64,000 nt of DNA, from assembly GCA_963823075.1 (NCBI GenBank), contig CAWGKE010000001.1, positions 2,232,001-2,296,000 of the forward strand, written 5' to 3'. Both the position numbers and the translations under genes were made by a program. Of this stretch, positions 62,727 to 64,000 are shown in pieces. The DNA is from UBA4732 sp963823075. Lineage in GTDB: Bacteria > Planctomycetota > Planctomycetia > Gemmatales > Gemmataceae. Position 1 is the first letter of the stretch. Every line of letters starts with the position of its first letter. The notes beneath the pieces were generated by a model. That model ran no database searches, had not been told where the DNA came from, and worked only from the letters and a program-made list of their open reading frames with translations.

Positions 62727-64000
62727 CTAAGGGTGCTTCACCGCCGCCAAACGAATCGCGTCCTCGCTCTCCTTGTAATACGGGTCCAGCGGGTAGCACC
62801 CCGACGCCAGCCCGTTGCGCGGCGCCGTGGTGCAGTCGCTGAAGGTGCGGCAGATCTGCTTGCGGCGCAGCGGTCGGCCGGCCAGCACGTCGGCCGGCAT
62901 TTCGGGATAGCTCAGCGCCATCCGCCCCAGCCCGATGAAGTCCGCGCCGCCCGTCCGCACCACCGCCTGGCCCACGTTCGGAAGCCACTCCTGCAAGTAG
63001 GAATATCCTGAGCCGACCACCGCCAGCCGCGGGGCGTGCCGCTTCATCTCGGCCGCGACGGCGATCTGTCGGGCGACGCCGGCCAGCGGGTCTTCCGGCG
63101 GCAGGTAGCCGTCCGACGGAGGGAACAGGGCCGGCCGCTGGATGTGCGGGTTGTAGTACGGGCTGCCGACCGACATGCACATCAAGCGGATGTCCAAAGA
63201 CGCCAATAGATCCAGGAAGCGGAACGGCTCCGTCAGGTCGATGCCGACGCCGCTGCCGTCGCCGCCGAAGGCGTGGCGGTATACGCCGGCGAACGGTTCC
63301 GGCTCGCCGCGGCCGTCCGGCCCCTTGCGGAAGGGAACCCAGTCGAAGGCGCTAAGACGGACGCCGACGGCCAGGCCCGGCGCCTCCGCGCGGACGCCGG
63401 CGGCCACTTCGCGGAGAAAGCGCGTCCGGTTCTCGAAGCCTCCGCCGTAGCGGCCGGGCCGGTCCACGGCGCTGAGGAATTCGTGGCCGAGGTAGCCGTG
63501 GCAGTGCTTGACGTCGATGAAATCGAAGCCGATCCGTTGCGCCCGCCGGGCGGCCTGGACGAAGTCGTCCACCAGCCGGGCGATCTCGTCGTCGGTCAGG
63601 AGCGGATGGCCGTCGGGGACGCGGAACTTGCGGTCGAGAATGGGGTGGCGATACAGGAGGATCGGGTCATACCGGCCGCGCTGGTGCGGCCCCGCAAACC
63701 GGCCGGAGTGCGTCAGTTGCAGGCCGACGAGGAGGTCGTCGGTGCGGCCGTGGCATCGATGATGCTCCTCGATCAGGGCCTCGCGGAGGGCGGCCAGGCC
63801 TGTCAGCGTCTCCTCGGCGATGAGCAATTCGTTCGGCGTGGCCCGGCCGTCGGGCGCACGGACACGGCCTCGCCGCCCCAGATCAGCTTGGCGCCGCTCG
63901 CCCCGAACCGCCGCCAGCGCCGCACCGTCCGCTCACTCGGCCGGCCGTCGGTTTCCGCGTCCCAACCTTCCATCGGCAGGATGCAGAAGCGGTTGCCGAC
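62727..64000 (-). CDS. NADH:flavin oxidoreductase (old yellow enzyme family), partial, frameshifted
   Basis: A (beta/alpha)8 flavoenzyme entering from beyond the window. The outermost part (64000 to about 63860) reads VGNRFCILPMEGWDAETDGR, with FGASGAKLIWGGEAVSV. The frame breaks near 63858, and the rest continues NELLIAEETLTGLAALREAL, VGLQLTHSGRFA, FDFIDVKHCHGYLGHEFLSA and ADFIGLGRMALSYPEMPADV. HCHGYL is the substrate-binding His pair region and GLGRM the phosphate loop for FMN. A Cys-rich end (RRKQICRTFSDC) recalls the iron-sulfur-type members. Substrate unknown. Confidence 0.8.

Overview
The window is high-GC bacterial DNA that reads as a planctomycete, most likely Gemmatales/Gemmataceae. 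The evidence is gene content: an ECF sigma factor with a C-terminal membrane tail, a TIGR03000 protein, WD40/HEAT and caspase/leucine-rich-repeat proteins, and Carboxypeptidase-regulatory-like tails. No tRNA, rRNA or CRISPR array was recognised. Assignment is from protein families, not from a marker gene.

Layout. 1-4926: a WD40/HEAT membrane protein on the minus strand, split by an ISAzo13-type element nested against a 78-bp MITE. 5363-8738: a Sir2-like protein, a GlmU-like nucleotidyltransferase and a frameshifted papain-like lipoprotein. 8921-14217: a secreted protein with two truncated-globin domains, then a two-gene winged-helix/ATPase operon of unknown role. 14298-18048: ECF sigma factor, HtrA protease and a small conserved protein, separated by a pile of palindromic repeats. 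18425-26221: a GldA/GldF/GldG/DUF4340 ABC-export operon. 26389-28927: small membrane genes facing an AAA-ATPase operon. 29040-34651: a VOC-family relic, an Rpn-type nuclease, then hisF with the PilT and PilB/GspE motor ATPases. 34691-40827: a PlsC-ACP-acyl-ligase fusion, small conserved genes and a PQQ beta-propeller protein. 41029-47292: a toxin-antitoxin-like pair followed by a KGGVGR ATPase, YjbQ, and a graveyard of dead mobile DNA (IS5-type element, group II intron tail, ISKra4-like transposase). 47417-53558: caspase/LRR protein, acetyltransferase, TMTC-like glycosyltransferase and a DUF4139-like protein. 53623-57411: a possible toxin/immunity pair, a cyclopropane-fatty-acid-synthase-like enzyme with an FAD oxidoreductase, and a MazF-type module. 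57461-62519: a complete EmrA/EmrB/outer-membrane-factor efflux operon. 62727-64000: an old-yellow-enzyme gene that runs off the window.

Two features cut across the region. First, gene borders are filled with long, nearly perfect inverted repeats. They include a 122-bp family with four copies, a 67-bp family with two, and inverted arrays of 7-8-bp tandem repeats; several reach into coding sequence and encode protein ends. Second, at least a dozen otherwise intact genes carry single-base frameshifts, two of them in compensating pairs. That density suggests uncorrected assembly indels rather than gene decay, so frameshifted genes here should be read as probably intact until resequenced.
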